Source: Aldehydirespirator sp965220345 (GTDB taxonomy: Bacteria; Actinomycetota; Acidimicrobiia; Acidimicrobiales; Aldehydirespiratoraceae). From it: 64,000 nt of DNA. The first letter of the stretch is position 1; every line of letters starts with the position of its first letter. The notes below the pieces were generated by a model. The model was not told the origin of the DNA and did no database searches. It was given only the letters and a program-made list of their open reading frames with translations. The stretch covers positions 1,798,001 through 1,862,000 of the forward strand of contig OZ244822.1 in NCBI GenBank assembly GCA_965220345.1, written 5' to 3'. The position numbers and the translations under genes were made by a program. Shown here piece by piece: positions 17,901-25,358 of this stretch.

Positions 17901-19366
17901 AGCAGATACTTGACCGTCTGCGTCCTTGCGATCCAGTTGTCTCCTACGGCGATCTGTTCTCTAGCAGTCCGACGCATGTCGATGGAGTGTCAATCGCAGA
18001 CGGCTGGGAGACCTTGCAGGAGACCGTCAGCGCAAAACAGACAGAAGCTGTCTCTGAAATCCTGGGCGACGCAGGTGTCAGAGCGGTTCTAGAGCTGTCA
18101 GAGTCAGTCGAGTCGCCTCGCTCAGTCGGCTCAGCGTTAGCCCGCTGCGACTCGACTCTGGACAGTGAGATCCTTCAAGCCATGAAGGCTGATCCCAAAA
18201 CGGTGACTCAGGCCGCGCTGGGATATTTTGCATGCCGCTTCGAAGAGTTCGGGTGGGATGGGATCGACCGGCTGGTTGCTGATCATGATCCGCCCTCAAA
18301 GGTCGTTGCAGGACTCCATCTTGCGGCACCGCCGATCGAGAAGCCGTGGAAGAGGGTTGGTGCTTTAGGCCCCGAAGTTGCAGCCGACTACTGGGCTTGC
18401 GTCAACTACTACGACATCGGTGTGCCCGAAGAGTTGAGCGATCTACTTGAAGTCAGCCACTGTCTGCGCGAAGCAGAACGCTTTGACCTAGCGAAGATGC
18501 TGCTGGCCTTGAGCACCCGTCGGCACGGCACCGACCAGGCTTTCGCCGAGGAGGTCATAACACTGCTCGAACAATGGATCCAGCATCCACCGGACCGTCC
18601 GAACCACTCCGCAATGACTCGCCACGAACTGACTGAACTCTTAGAGACCATTAATAGGCATAGCACTCATCTCGACACTGTGCGGATGGCAGCTATCGAA
18701 TGGCACTACTGCGCCATCATGTCGCACTCCTCTAAATTCAGCGCGCCGAATTTGTACAACCAACTTGCCAAAAACCCGGAATTCTTTGCCAAGCTCGTTG
18801 CGAACGCTTTCAAGCCTGCCTCCTCAGTTCCCGGAGATTCGCCCCCAATGAGCGAATCGCAAAGCCTGATAGCGCAACAAGCCTTTCGGGTGCTGCACGC
18901 TTGGCCTGCCTCGACTTTCGCGCCCGACATAGCAGATGAGGGTGGAGTCGAAGCGGGATCTCTCAACGAGTGGGTTGACAGTGCCCGTCGCCACCTCAGT
19001 GAAATCGACCGGGTCAAGATCGGCGACACAATGATCGGCACTGCATTGGCATCGTCTCCGCCGGATCCAGACGGCGAATGGCCCGGGGTCGCTGTTCGTG
19101 ATCTCATTGAGCGACTGAAGAGCAACGACATTGATGATGGCCTGTTCGTCGCTGTGCGCAACCAACACGGTGTGAGCAGTCGCTCCCTCACGGACGGGGG
19201 AGATCAAGAGCGCGAACTCGCCGAGAGATGCAGAGCAAAGAGTCGCCACTGGCAAGAATGGCCCCGCACTTCAGCGATTTTCAAAAGCTTGGCTTGCAGC
19301 TATGACCACGAGGCAGGTCTGCACGACCGAGAAGCTGAAACACACCGCCGCGGCTTGTCGCGATGA
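14981..19366 (+). CDS. Very large unrecognised protein with possible nuclease-like N-terminal region
   Basis: The protein has 1461 residues. ATG 14981 is chosen because it overlaps the preceding stop (ATGA). A region at about residues 225-330 reads GRPGVDG (D234), PAGLSVWELS (E254), KARRDYDKR and then DVDDLENWLE and LLSGWWGKW. The spaced Asp and Glu followed by Lys/Arg-rich helices recall PD-(D/E)XK nuclease folds, and this motif order occurs in large uncharacterised proteins that I associate with defence loci; both statements are inference. No Walker A motif is visible. From about residue 600 to the end it is mostly helical and could form HEAT/TPR-like repeats. No signal peptide or TM segment. 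It sits in accessory block 1 between a sugar operon and a sigma factor gene. Confidence 0.7.
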   Translation: MTTVESVSTRTIESVLEYVGRAVDMLELERAWCEGLRCHRDRSDRDRILQEAGTRLDVFDGATIEPLRLSWLRQVAEEVQLRGGQPLSEPLAVLVTAQLREAFSLVVDDLAALRSEVADGHDLQRYVERSPASAAKIRDLGRVVEKLSGSGTLALVARDDWELCVGFARSSVPRQPLVALVPEPMRVSRDDLLAWPEADRELPRLVRHLIAETEPSAEWLDMPAGSGVGRPGVDGILKCRLGNRFVPAGLSVWELSAQKQNCTSKARRDYDKRVEQLPRADRSDATYVALMNARWDKKREFSQERQQGSDFRSVEALDVDDLENWLECAPLTTVWLRELKGDPVTGIDLLSGWWGKWLDATTTPLDAGVVLAGRDAQATVLRERCRQNRGGVITVGGMVHRTELLAFIAAVLTQSEHSDAPFADALYVHETDQAQRLLAAEALTTSGHPSRHAVSMTVVVQSADFAQYLPAGSQHRMIVPVPGSTQTDIVLGSVDSKTVATFLQGAGLELHKAQQLGGLARISLLELRRCLAKQPSLHRPAWSTGTVEASLRRSLLLGGWTENESHEGDRQIVEQFVGRSYEAVTEALSSLDTGDSPMIPTGELWHVVSPEDIWMLLRNQFSPDDLKFFGEVARLILTEPDPMWGLKGEDLTSAQIGGVRAKYSPQLKQGVAGTLALLGTHPPLLRGDISPTSATAQRVVWQVLRSANDDATAKTWAAVSEVLPLLAEAAPDTVLEGLHTCLCEQHPFAQAMFADQDSGYSLFQPPSPHLKILAALEVLAWSPDHLIGAVELLAALADIDPGGQYANRPSSSLASIMCPWNPHTSAESEDRLKAVRMLQRSYGGAAWALLLSMLPSSSNCHISGHLPQYRNWNNPENAVSRSEYAQMVDAVVEMLLDDVGDDASRWVDLIKHTGELSEKARGRVVKDLERVANTQPGEIFRSVVWPQLRAFIADHRHYKDAKWALPESELVSFEQILDRLRPCDPVVSYGDLFSSSPTHVDGVSIADGWETLQETVSAKQTEAVSEILGDAGVRAVLELSESVESPRSVGSALARCDSTLDSEILQAMKADPKTVTQAALGYFACRFEEFGWDGIDRLVADHDPPSKVVAGLHLAAPPIEKPWKRVGALGPEVAADYWACVNYYDIGVPEELSDLLEVSHCLREAERFDLAKMLLALSTRRHGTDQAFAEEVITLLEQWIQHPPDRPNHSAMTRHELTELLETINRHSTHLDTVRMAAIEWHYCAIMSHSSKFSAPNLYNQLAKNPEFFAKLVANAFKPASSVPGDSPPMSESQSLIAQQAFRVLHAWPASTFAPDIADEGGVEAGSLNEWVDSARRHLSEIDRVKIGDTMIGTALASSPPDPDGEWPGVAVRDLIERLKSNDIDDGLFVAVRNQHGVSSRSLTDGGDQERELAERCRAKSRHWQEWPRTSAIFKSLACSYDHEAGLHDREAETHRRGLSR

Positions 19367-19505
19367 ACTTGATTGAGACGCTGGCCAGCGGCCCGGTCGA
19401 GGCTAGAGTTAGGTTTGAGCAGAAGTAACCGAACACGATTCGCGGCAGGGGAGCAGAACGAGCAGTGACCGCCACCGCACACCCGATGACCTCACAGGAG
19501 GGGCC

Positions 19506-20162
19506 GTGACAACTGCGTCTCGCGGCATTCTGCGGCTAGTGGACTCCGATGAGGCCGCAGCCGCGCGTAACGTTGACGCTGATCGCGAGTCTCAATCTGT
19601 AACGGATATGGCCAAGCTCGTAGAGTTGGCCAAGGCCGGTGACCGGGAAGCGTTTGACCGGCTCGTGCGGATCACCCACAAGGATGCGTATGCGCTGGCT
19701 CTACGTCTCACGGCCAACGCGGAGGATGCACGAGACGTGGTTCAAGACGCATATCTCAGAGCTTACAAGGGCATTGACCGTTTTCGCGGCGACGCTGCGT
19801 TCAGCACTTGGCTCTATCGCATAGTCGCCAACTGCTCTACCACACATCTCGGGCGACGCCAGCGTCAGCGTCACGACACTTTGAGCATCCACACTGAAGT
19901 GATCGACACCCGCCCAGAGCATGACCCGGCACTGCAAGGCGATCATGCCGAACTGCGCGCCCGCCTTGACGCAGCAATACGCGATCTGCCACCAAGGCTG
20001 CGTTCGGTGGTGGTACTGCGCGATGTTTATGACCTTCCACACGAAGAAATCGCAGCAGAACTGGGCATTTCCACAACCGCAACGAAAGTACGTCTGCATC
20101 GCGCACGGCGGCGCCTGCGTGAACAGGTACTGCCGATGCCTGGAGAGGTAGCGCAGCCATGA
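19506..20162 (+). CDS. ECF (sigma-70 group 4) sigma factor, SigE-like
   Basis: This 218-residue factor has sigma region 2 (about residues 35-105, with DARDVVQDAYLRAYKGIDRFRG and STWLYRIVANC) and region 4 with a helix-turn-helix (about 150-205, LPHEEIAAELGISTTATKVRLHRARRRLRE in part). It would direct RNA polymerase to a stress regulon. GTG start follows a strong aggagg site. It overlaps the next gene by 4 bases (ATGA), the normal arrangement with a cognate anti-sigma factor. Confidence 0.93.
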   Translation: MTTASRGILRLVDSDEAAAARNVDADRESQSVTDMAKLVELAKAGDREAFDRLVRITHKDAYALALRLTANAEDARDVVQDAYLRAYKGIDRFRGDAAFSTWLYRIVANCSTTHLGRRQRQRHDTLSIHTEVIDTRPEHDPALQGDHAELRARLDAAIRDLPPRLRSVVVLRDVYDLPHEEIAAELGISTTATKVRLHRARRRLREQVLPMPGEVAQP

Positions 20163-20572
20163 CCGGCGAACCATCTGTTACCGCCACACCGCCGACGACA
20201 TCGCCAAATCCGGCGAGTACTGAGTTTGGGGTTGATTGTGCTGCCTTTAGCGATGTTCTTGCTGAGACCGCTCGAGGAGATCGCGATCACGACTCACAAG
20301 AAGTCGCCCACCTCAATTCGTGCCTGCGATGCCGTGTCGAGCAGTCCCGCTACCGACACCTTATGCAAGGCTTGAACCGGCTTCAGGAAACTCCTGTGCC
20401 CACCGATCCGCGTCTTGAGTCGCAGATACTCATGTATCTGGATCGCTACGGCACCCGCGGCACTTGGGACACTAGGCCCCGCCTCGCGGCCAAAGTCGCT
20501 GCTGGTGCTGCTGCCGCGGGGTTGATCGTGTTCACGGCCCGACATCGCCGTGTCGCCAGACTCGCCTCGTAA
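20159..20572 (+). CDS. Zinc-type anti-sigma factor, membrane anchored
   Basis: The 137-residue protein contains the zinc anti-sigma signature H-x3-C-x2-C (H51, C55, C58 in HLNSCLRC) and one C-terminal hydrophobic segment (about residues 107-124) followed by basic residues. It likely holds the neighbouring sigma factor inactive at the membrane until a redox or envelope signal acts. The short tail after the membrane segment means that any external sensing domain is absent. Assignment rests on the motif and on the overlap with the sigma gene. Confidence 0.8.
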   Translation: MTGEPSVTATPPTTSPNPASTEFGVDCAAFSDVLAETARGDRDHDSQEVAHLNSCLRCRVEQSRYRHLMQGLNRLQETPVPTDPRLESQILMYLDRYGTRGTWDTRPRLAAKVAAGAAAAGLIVFTARHRRVARLAS

Positions 20573-20641
20573 ATACACCTCATAAACACAAAGCTTGAGC
20601 GCGGTAATTCTCGCAGTCGCTGTTAGCCTTGCGAACTGCCG

Positions 20642-20714
20642 AGGGGCGTGGCTCAATTGGCAGAGCACCGGTCTCCAAAACCGGCGGTTGGGGGTTCGAG
20701 TCCCTCCGCCCCTG
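20642..20714 (+). tRNA. trpT: tRNA-Trp (CCA)
   Basis: Acceptor aggggcg pairs with cgcccct; the D-stem is gctc/gagc; the anticodon stem accgg/ccggc-type arm encloses ctccaaa with anticodon CCA; the T-arm is gaggg/ccctc-like around ttcgagt. Discriminator is G and CCA is not encoded. It sits 72 bp before secE, its usual actinobacterial place. Confidence 0.95.
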
Positions 20715-20786
20715 CGACATTGACAATGCCCACAATCCGCGGCCCCAATCCGCGGCTCTGTAATCCACACGAGGTGAGTTCCACAA

Positions 20787-21083
20787 ATGGCAATGAACCG
20801 CCAGCAGAAGCGCATGCTGCAAAAGCAGGGTGAGATAGATGCTGAAGGCGCGCCAGTGCGCAGCCGCGACCGCGGTGCCACCACCGCGCCCAGCGAGCGC
20901 ACGCCACCTGTGCAGTTCCTTCGCGAAGTCCGTGGCGAGCTTCGCAAAGTAGCCTGGCCCAGCCGAGCCGAAACGGTCAAATACTCAATTGTGGTTTTGG
21001 TAACGGTAGTTCTGCTCACCGCAATGATCTATGGCCTTGACTGGGTCTTCTCAACGTTCATTCTCGAACTCTTCGATTCCTGA
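20787..21083 (+). CDS. secE: Preprotein translocase subunit SecE
   Basis: This 98-residue subunit clamps SecY in the SecYEG channel. A variable charged N-terminus precedes the conserved amphipathic segment FLREVRGELRKVAWPSR and a single TM helix (about residues 69-90). Single-helix length is typical of actinobacteria. It lies directly before nusG as usual. Confidence 0.95.
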   Translation: MAMNRQQKRMLQKQGEIDAEGAPVRSRDRGATTAPSERTPPVQFLREVRGELRKVAWPSRAETVKYSIVVLVTVVLLTAMIYGLDWVFSTFILELFDS

Positions 21084-21095
21084 GGTAAATCCCCG

Positions 21096-21836
21096 ATGAC
21101 TGACACTTCCGTGACACAGGATCAGGCACCCCCACAGCCTGGCATTGTTGACCAGGCACAGTTGGCCGAACCACCCCAAACTGAAGCACAGCCCCAACCC
21201 CAACCCCAGACCGTGCTGAGCGAAGACGACCTCTTCGTCGACGGCGACGATGTCAGCGCAGAAGCAGAACCCGCGGCACTCAGTCCCTACGACAAGCCCG
21301 GCAGATGGTTCGTAGTGCATACCCAGTCGGGATATGAAAAGAAGGTCAAGCAGAACCTCGAAGCACGCACCGCTTCAATGAACATGGAAGGGCGTATCCA
21401 TGAAGTGGTCATTCCGCTGCGTGACGTGCCCGAATTCAAAAACGGCAAGAAGGTGATCTCCTCCAAGCGGCTGTTTCCTGGCTATGTATTTGTGCGCTGC
21501 GAACTAGACGACGAGGTCTGGCCGGTGATTCGCGACACCCCCAACGTCACCGGCTTCGTCAATCAGGGTGGTGCGCCTTCACCGCTGCGACGCCGCGACG
21601 TGGAATCTTTCCTCGGGGTTGAAGCCGACCGCTCCAGTGAGGCATCCAAGCGGTCTAAGCCGATGTTCGAATACGGCATGGGCGAAACCGTGAGGGTCAA
21701 AGACGGGCCTTTCGCTGACTTCTCCGGCGAGATCATCGAGATCAACGAGGATCAGTTGAAGGTGAAGGTGCTAGTCAACATCTTCGGTCGTGAAACCCCG
21801 GTAGAACTCGAGTTCGCTCAAGTTGCCCGCCTCTGA
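21096..21836 (+). CDS. nusG: Transcription termination/antitermination factor NusG
   Basis: The 246-residue protein has the NGN domain (from WFVVHTQSGYEKKVKQNL, about residue 69, to about 185) that binds the RNA polymerase clamp, and a C-terminal KOW domain (GETVRVKDGPFADFSGEI). It couples transcription to translation or Rho. An N-terminal extension of about 65 residues rich in Gln, Pro and acidic residues (with a QPQPQPQ run) precedes the NGN domain. Such extensions are common in actinobacterial NusG but vary in sequence. Confidence 0.96.
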   Translation: MTDTSVTQDQAPPQPGIVDQAQLAEPPQTEAQPQPQPQTVLSEDDLFVDGDDVSAEAEPAALSPYDKPGRWFVVHTQSGYEKKVKQNLEARTASMNMEGRIHEVVIPLRDVPEFKNGKKVISSKRLFPGYVFVRCELDDEVWPVIRDTPNVTGFVNQGGAPSPLRRRDVESFLGVEADRSSEASKRSKPMFEYGMGETVRVKDGPFADFSGEIIEINEDQLKVKVLVNIFGRETPVELEFAQVARL

Positions 21837-21992
21837 TGGCTCTGGCGGGTTGCCGTCCGGCTGTTATCCCGCCACAATGCCGAGTCGTCCGATCAGGATC
21901 ACCTACCGTCATTTCAAGCCCAGACAACTAAACCAGCAGAACCAATCACAAACCCACAGAACCCATACAACGAGAGAGGCTAAGAGAGTCCG

Positions 21993-22418
21993 ATGGCACC
22001 CAAGCCGGTTGCAGCCGTAGTAAAGATCCAGATACCGGCAGGTCAGGCCACTCCTGCCCCTCCAGTGGGCACTGCTTTAGGCCCTCACGGTGTGGCCATC
22101 ATGGACTTTTGCAAGGACTACAACGCCCGCACCGAAGACAAGCGCGGCCAGGTAATCCCGGTTGAGATAACCATCTACGAAGACCGCACTTTCACCTTCA
22201 TCACCAAGACCCCGCCGACATCGTTTCTGATCCGCTCAGCCGCTGGCTTGGAGAAAGCTTCCGAGACACCAGGCCGCGAAAGTGTCGGCAGCATCAGCGA
22301 CGTTCAACTCACCGAGATCGCCGAAGTCAAAATGCCTGATCTAAACGCCAACGACCTGACCGCAGCTAAAGCACAGGTCGAGGGCACAGCCCGCTCAATG
22401 GGCATAACCGTCGAATAA
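21993..22418 (+). CDS. rplK: 50S ribosomal protein L11
   Basis: This 141-residue protein binds the GTPase centre of 23S rRNA. The N-terminal domain has the PAGQATPAPPVGTALGPHGV proline-rich switch, and the C-terminal RNA-binding domain follows. Length is normal. It is co-transcribed with rplA 43 bp downstream. Confidence 0.97.
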   Translation: MAPKPVAAVVKIQIPAGQATPAPPVGTALGPHGVAIMDFCKDYNARTEDKRGQVIPVEITIYEDRTFTFITKTPPTSFLIRSAAGLEKASETPGRESVGSISDVQLTEIAEVKMPDLNANDLTAAKAQVEGTARSMGITVE

Positions 22419-22461
22419 GGCACAAGGCACACGAAGCATCAAAGGATTTAAGGGAGCAGCA

Positions 22462-23160
22462 ATGGCTAGAGGCAAAAAATATCTGGCAGCCTCCGAAAGT
22501 TTTGACCGTATGCGTCTGCACAGCGACACCGAAGCTGTGGACTTGGTGAAAACCATGGCTACTAAGCGTTTCGATGAGAGCGTTGATGTGGTGGTGCGGC
22601 TAGGAGTTGATCCTCGTAAAGCCGACCAGATGCTGCGCGGCACGGTTTCGTTGCCTTCAGGCACTGGAAAAGAAGTGAAGGTGGCGGTGTTCGCTCAGGG
22701 TGAAGCCGCTACCACAGCCCGAGAAGCTGGAGCTGATCATGTGGGTGCCGAAGACCTCGCCGAGGAGATAACTGGCGGCATGACCGACTTTGATGTAGCC
22801 ATCGCTACGCCTGACATGATGCCCGTGGTGGGTAAGCTCGGCAAAGTTCTTGGGCCGCGAGGTCTGATGCCCAACCCCAAGACCGGTACGGTCACCAACG
22901 ACGTGGCTCGCAGCGTCGCCGAGTTCAAAGGCGGCAAGGTCGAATACCGCACTGACCGCTTCGCCAACGTTCATGTGCCCATCGGTCGAGCATCCTTTAA
23001 CACCGAGGATCTATTGAAGAACCTGCGGGCGGTGGTGTCGGAACTTCAACGCGCCAAGCCAGCCGCTGCCAAAGGCCGTTACATGAAGAAGCTGGTGCTT
23101 AGTTCCTCCATGGGCCCTGGTGTGCGCATTGATCCCGCCGAAGTCGGTGTCAGCGAGTAG
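22462..23160 (+). CDS. rplA: 50S ribosomal protein L1
   Basis: The 232-residue protein forms the L1 stalk, which guides deacylated tRNA out of the E site, and in many bacteria it represses the rplKA message. The signature GKLGKVLGPRGLMPNPKTGTV is present in part at about residues 125-145. The last 14 bp, including the stop codon, are repeated once directly downstream (23161-23174). Confidence 0.97.
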   Translation: MARGKKYLAASESFDRMRLHSDTEAVDLVKTMATKRFDESVDVVVRLGVDPRKADQMLRGTVSLPSGTGKEVKVAVFAQGEAATTAREAGADHVGAEDLAEEITGGMTDFDVAIATPDMMPVVGKLGKVLGPRGLMPNPKTGTVTNDVARSVAEFKGGKVEYRTDRFANVHVPIGRASFNTEDLLKNLRAVVSELQRAKPAAAKGRYMKKLVLSSSMGPGVRIDPAEVGVSE

Positions 23161-23174
23161 GTGCCAGCGAGTAG
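23147..23174. repeat. 14-bp tandem duplication across the rplA stop codon
   Basis: The 14 bases ending in the rplA stop (23147-23160) are followed by a copy with one change (23161-23174). The duplicate is not translated. Confidence 0.7.
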
Positions 23175-23183
23175 CAGTCGCCG

Positions 23184-23330
23184 TATAATCGCAAGTTCGC
23201 AGTAGCTAGTTCACTAGTCGCCGTTTCACATAATCGTCATTTCACTAAGTCGTCATTTCATTTAATCGCAACATCCATCACAAGATCACGCTCACCTGAG
23301 ACATCTGGTGCGCTCCGTGGGGAGCACCAA
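23184..23330 (+). promoter_or_regulatory. rplJL leader with L10-type hairpin and possible promoter
   Basis: A perfect TATAAT (23184-23189) lies in the rplA-rplJ gap but no convincing -35 box precedes it. The gap then holds short direct repeats (variants of tcgtcatttca, about 23213-23265). Near its end, tggtg-gc-gctcc (23306-23316) pairs with ggagc-acca (23321-23329), a bulged hairpin at the place where L10 or the L10-L12 complex binds its own message in other bacteria. The hairpin supports autoregulation of rplJ-rplL; the promoter is a weaker call. Confidence 0.55.
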
Positions 23331-23365
23331 TGGGCCAGCAGGCCCGCCAGACGAGGAAGGCAACC

Positions 23366-23917
23366 ATGACAAATCCAAGGCCTGAGAAGGTGGCCGTCGT
23401 CGCCGAAGTGCGCGACCGCCTCTCGCAAAGCGACGCAGCCCTGTTCACCGAATACCGGGGGCTCAACGTTGCTGAGATGGCTGAACTGCGACGGTCGCTG
23501 CGCGCCGCTGGAGGCGAATACAAGATCTACAAGAACTCAATGGTTCGTCTGGCTACCGCAGAGTTGGGTCTTGACCTTGATGTTCATCTCACTGGACCGA
23601 CCGCAATCGCCTTCGTTGTGCCCAACCAAGATGCCGCCGGTGATGCCGCGGCTGTGGCCAAAGCTCTGCGTGACTTCTCAAAAGCTAATAAGGCTCTAGT
23701 GCTCAAAGGCGGAGTGCTAGGCACCAAAGTGATCAGCACCGACGATCTCACCGCGTTGGCTGATCTGCCCGGCCGTGAGGTGCTGCTGGCGCAGCTGGCT
23801 GGAGGTTTGGCTGCGCCGCTGTCGAAGTTTGCTGGGCTGCTGCAGGCATTGCCGCGCAACTTCGCTTGCGCCTTGTCGGCACTAATCGAAAAACAATCCG
23901 AGAAACAGGAGGCCTGA
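23366..23917 (+). CDS. rplJ: 50S ribosomal protein L10
   Basis: This 183-residue protein is the base of the ribosomal stalk and binds L12 dimers through its C-terminal helix. The ATG at 23366 is chosen because the protein then begins MTNPRPEKVAVVAEV like homologues and a gaggaagg site precedes it; an upstream in-frame ATG lies within the leader hairpin. The conserved LFTEYRGLNVAEMAELRRSL is present in part. rplL follows after 3 bases. Confidence 0.96.
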   Translation: MTNPRPEKVAVVAEVRDRLSQSDAALFTEYRGLNVAEMAELRRSLRAAGGEYKIYKNSMVRLATAELGLDLDVHLTGPTAIAFVVPNQDAAGDAAAVAKALRDFSKANKALVLKGGVLGTKVISTDDLTALADLPGREVLLAQLAGGLAAPLSKFAGLLQALPRNFACALSALIEKQSEKQEA

Positions 23918-23920
23918 TCA

Positions 23921-24304
23921 ATGGCGACCAAAGAAGAGATCCTCGAATCGATCTCAAATATGACAGTGCTCGAGTTGAGCGAACTCCTCAAAGAATTTGA
24001 GGAGCGCTTTGATGTCACCGCAGCCGCGCCAGCCGCAGTGGTGGCAGCAGCACCAGCAGCCAGCGATGCTGGTGGTGACAGCGAAGAAGCGCAAGACTCT
24101 TTCAACGTAGTACTAGCCGGTGTTGGTGACAAGAAGATCCAAGTGATCAAAGAGGTGCGCGGCCTCACGTCGCTGGGTCTCAAAGAAGCTAAGGAACTCG
24201 TCGACAACGTTCCCAAGCCGGTGCTGGAAGGCCTCAACAAAGAAGATGCCGAAAAAGCCAAAGCTGCGTTGGAAGCGGTTGGTGCTGAGGTGGAACTGGC
24301 CTAA
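23921..24304 (+). CDS. rplL: 50S ribosomal protein L7/L12
   Basis: The 127-residue stalk protein recruits elongation factor GTPases. The N-terminal dimerisation domain, an Ala-rich hinge (about residues 35-55) and the C-terminal domain (KIQVIKEVRGLTSLGLKEAKELV in part) are all present. Normal length. Confidence 0.97.
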   Translation: MATKEEILESISNMTVLELSELLKEFEERFDVTAAAPAAVVAAAPAASDAGGDSEEAQDSFNVVLAGVGDKKIQVIKEVRGLTSLGLKEAKELVDNVPKPVLEGLNKEDAEKAKAALEAVGAEVELA

Positions 24305-24363
24305 CGCCTAGCCGCGTTGCGCTGAGGCCCGCAGGGCTCGCTCACAACACAATTCTCATCGCT

Positions 24364-25140
24364 GTGCAGCGACAGGTGGACCTTGACGGTCCCAGCAACT
24401 TTCGTGACCTCGGAGGTCTGAGGCTCACCGACGGCGGCATCACCCGCTTCGGCCGAGTATTCCGCGCCGACCGACTATGCGCGCTCAGCGATACCGACCT
24501 GAACCGTCTGAGCGATCTCGGCATTCGTCGTGTCCTTGATCTGCGATCCGACACCGAAGTCCAAGAGTTCCCAGACCGGATGCCCCAAGGCGCGCAATAC
24601 ACGCGTTTACCCATGACAAGCGACGTAACCTTCCAGTCGCGCACAATCTATCAACGCATAGTCGCAGGCGAGATCACCGTCTACGGCGAAACCGAGATGG
24701 TGGAGGGATACCTACGCATCCTTACGAACTTCGCCGCTAGTTTCGCTGAGATCGTAAGGTCTGTGTGCGAAGGTGATCCAGTGCTGATCCACTGCACCGC
24801 TGGCAAGGACCGCACTGGGCTGGCCGCAATGTTGCTACTGGATTTAGCAGGTGCAGCGCCAGAGGAGATCGTCGCTGACTATGAACTGTCCGCAGAGCGT
24901 CGCCCGAGCCGACAGATCGACCACACCGAAGCCAAAACCGTCACTCCGCTGCTTGAGAATCACGGCCTTGATCCGGCCTTGTTCGCACCTTTGTGGGAAG
25001 CGCGCGCGGCAGTAATGGAGGCCACGCTGGCGGGTCTGCGACATAACTGGGGTGATGCTGCTGGCTACTTGCGTGCTGCCGGTTTGGGTGATGCAGATTT
25101 GCAGGCGGCTCGTGCCTGTCTGCGAGCCCCACACGAATAG
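24364..25140 (+). CDS. Tyrosine/dual-specificity-type protein phosphatase
   Basis: The 258-residue protein belongs to the Y_phosphatase3-like family. The N-terminus has the typical NFRDLGGL motif, then VLDLRSDTE, and the P-loop HCTAGKDRTG with catalytic Cys144 and Arg150. Homologues dephosphorylate phosphotyrosine or phosphoinositides; the substrate here is unknown. GTG start is used because no better in-frame start precedes NFRDLGG. It is set between rplL and rpoB, 59 bp after rplL, and its transcript probably continues from the rplJL operon. That position for a phosphatase gene is unusual in my experience. Confidence 0.88.
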   Translation: MQRQVDLDGPSNFRDLGGLRLTDGGITRFGRVFRADRLCALSDTDLNRLSDLGIRRVLDLRSDTEVQEFPDRMPQGAQYTRLPMTSDVTFQSRTIYQRIVAGEITVYGETEMVEGYLRILTNFAASFAEIVRSVCEGDPVLIHCTAGKDRTGLAAMLLLDLAGAAPEEIVADYELSAERRPSRQIDHTEAKTVTPLLENHGLDPALFAPLWEARAAVMEATLAGLRHNWGDAAGYLRAAGLGDADLQAARACLRAPHE

Positions 25141-25210
25141 CCGACCACTTGACAAGAGCACCCAAAAAGGCAAGGCTTCAGGCAGGCCACAAAAAAGAGC
25201 CGCAAAAGAG

Positions 25211-25239
25211 TTGTTGCGCGCCGCGTTAGGTGCTAGCAT
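25211..25239 (+). promoter_or_regulatory. Predicted rpoBC promoter
   Basis: TTGTTG (25211-25216), a 17-bp spacer and TAGCAT (25234-25239) lie 120 bp before rpoB. A GC hairpin (gggag 25269-25273 with ctccc 25278-25282) follows in the leader. Confidence 0.55.
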
Positions 25240-25358
25240 TCCGCTCACCGTGGTCGTCCGTGCGCGCTGGGAGGCGGCTCCCTTGGCAATCTCCTATCTT
25301 CATACGCGCGCGTGTGTGACCGCGTGAAATCAGATCGTCTGGCCCTCGGGAGTATTAC

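Noticed and set aside
23330..23365. Upstream in-frame ATG as the rplJ start
   Set aside because: It lies in the leader hairpin and would add residues not seen in L10; ATG 23366 has a ribosome site.
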